This document shows positions 5,208 to 6,110 of a stretch of DNA of 6,110 nt, piece after piece; within the stretch, counting starts at the first letter, position 1; each line of letters opens with the position of its first letter. The notes below the pieces were generated by a model. The model searched no databases. It saw only the letters and a list, made by a program, of their open reading frames with translations, and had not been told where the DNA came from. The position numbers and the translations under genes are program-made. Source of the stretch: Lentzea sp. (lineage in GTDB: Bacteria; Actinomycetota; Actinomycetes; Mycobacteriales; Pseudonocardiaceae); the NCBI GenBank assembly GCA_030146905.1, contig JASLAV010000144.1:1-6110 (forward strand), given 5' to 3'.

Positions 5208-6110
5208 ATGGGTTCGCCTACCGACAACGACGCACGCAGGTCCGGCCGCAAGGGGCCGCTGCGTCTACTCGCGCGCACGCTGTCGAAGGCGTGGGAAGGC
5301 AACATCTTCTCAGAAGCCGCCGAGGCGGCGTTCTGGCAGACGCTGTCGTTCCCGCCACTGCTGCTCGGCGTGCTGGGCTCGATGGGCTGGATCGGCTCCT
5401 GGTTCGGCGACGAGGTGGTCAAGGCCGTCCAGGAGAAGATCATCGGGTTCACCCGCACGATCTTCAGCCGGGACGTCGTCAACCAGGTGATCGAACCCAC
5501 CGTCGCCGAGATCCTCACCACCGGCAAGGGTGAGATCGTCTCCATCGGCTTCCTGATCTCGCTGTGGGCGGGGTCGTCGGCCATGTCGTCGTTCGTCGAC
5601 GCGATCACGGTCGCCCACGGCCAGTACGGCGTGCGCAACGAGGTGTGGCAGCGCTTCTTCGCCCTGCTGCTCTACATGGTGTCGCTGGTGGCGCTCGTGG
5701 TCGGCCTGCCGGTGCTGGCGCTGGGCCCCGACATCCTGCCGCAGTTCTTCCCGGAGAGCTGGCAGCCCTACATCACGACGTGGGTCGGCCGCTTCTACTA
5801 CCCCGGCGTCGGGCTGCTGCTCGTGCTGTCGCTGTCGCTGCTCTACAAGGTCGCGCTGCCGCGGCGGCTGCCGTACCACCGCGTGCTGCCGGGCGCGATC
5901 CTCGCGATGGCCGTGTTCATCCTGACGTCCATCGGCCTGCGCCTGTACATCCAGTGGATCACCACCACGGGCTACACCTACGGCGCGCTGGCGACGCCGA
6001 TCGCGTTCCTGCTGTTCGTGTTCTTCATCGGCCTGGCGATCATCATCGGCGCGTACTTCAACAGCGCCGTCCAGGACATGTGGCCCGCCCGCATGACCCG
6101 CCGCCAACGC
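5208..6110 (+). CDS. YihY/BrkB-family inner-membrane protein, 3' end outside the window
   Basis: The open frame runs to the window edge, giving 301 residues, probably nearly the whole protein (the family is usually about 300-360). After a basic N-terminal tail (1-31) comes NIFSEAAEAAFWQTLSFPPL (32-51), the counterpart of the family's AAALAYY..LSLFP segment. About six membrane helices follow, near 48-66, 112-131, 149-173, 198-217, 230-250 and 260-284, with the conserved YGALATPIAFLLFVFFIG block (259-275) in the last. Members were once mislabelled ribonuclease BN; nothing here suggests a nuclease, and the true role is not established. I chose the ATG at 5208. In-frame alternatives are ATG 5193, GTG 5178 and ATG 5166, and none has a good ribosome site. 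A weak -10-like CATGCT (5192-5197) would give an almost leaderless message. It is divergent from the helicase gene. Confidence 0.88.
   Translation, partial: MGSPTDNDARRSGRKGPLRLLARTLSKAWEGNIFSEAAEAAFWQTLSFPPLLLGVLGSMGWIGSWFGDEVVKAVQEKIIGFTRTIFSRDVVNQVIEPTVAEILTTGKGEIVSIGFLISLWAGSSAMSSFVDAITVAHGQYGVRNEVWQRFFALLLYMVSLVALVVGLPVLALGPDILPQFFPESWQPYITTWVGRFYYPGVGLLLVLSLSLLYKVALPRRLPYHRVLPGAILAMAVFILTSIGLRLYIQWITTTGYTYGALATPIAFLLFVFFIGLAIIIGAYFNSAVQDMWPARMTRRQR

Noticed and set aside
5310..6107. Minus-strand frame of 265 codons opposite the BrkB gene
   Set aside because: Its Asp/Gln/His/Arg-rich product is typical of the antisense of a Leu/Val-rich membrane protein gene; the plus strand encodes recognisable BrkB helices.
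3366..6110. Helicase plus BrkB protein as a two-gene defence system
   Set aside because: They are divergent rather than co-transcribed, there is no nuclease, methylase specificity or toxin domain, and base composition matches the rest. Adjacency is not enough.

Overview
The window looks like ordinary chromosomal DNA from a high-GC actinobacterium. GC-rich third codon positions, GTG starts, TANNNT-type -10 boxes without a clear -35, a single-domain sugar ATPase and a lipoprotein sugar-binding protein all fit this. The style suggests a Pseudonocardiales-like genus, but I cannot prove the genus. There is no tRNA, rRNA, IS element, CRISPR array, integrase or phage gene.

Layout: (1) Positions 2326 down to 1, minus strand, hold a sugar ABC importer operon in the order binding lipoprotein (xylF-like), ATPase (xylG-like), permease (xylH-like, cut by the window edge). 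A strong 15-bp hairpin lies between xylF and xylG, and xylG and xylH are coupled or overlapping. (2) Positions 2327-2572 are a divergent control region, locally AT-richer than the rest, with several dyads and candidate -10 boxes. (3) Positions 2573-3361, plus strand, encode a class I SAM-dependent methyltransferase of unknown substrate. (4) Positions 5069 down to 3366, minus strand, encode a superfamily 2 DEAD/DEAH-type helicase with a long uncharacterised C-terminal extension. It converges on the methyltransferase with only 4 bases between the stop codons and a 9-bp inverted repeat at the junction. (5) Positions 5070-5207 are a short divergent intergenic stretch. (6) Positions 5208-6110, plus strand, encode a YihY/BrkB-family membrane protein that runs off the window. 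It has no in-window stop, so a search for complete ORFs would miss it.

How the genes work together: XylF should capture an aldopentose, most likely D-xylose, outside the membrane. The permease dimer and two copies of the one-domain ATPase would then import it. The operator-like dyad over the proposed -10 box suggests repression in the absence of the sugar, and the hairpin after xylF probably keeps binding-protein mRNA in excess. No regulator or xylose catabolic gene is visible. The methyltransferase, helicase and BrkB protein have no evident functional link to the importer or to each other. I found no convincing new multi-gene system; the best leads are regulatory structures and the helicase C-terminus.
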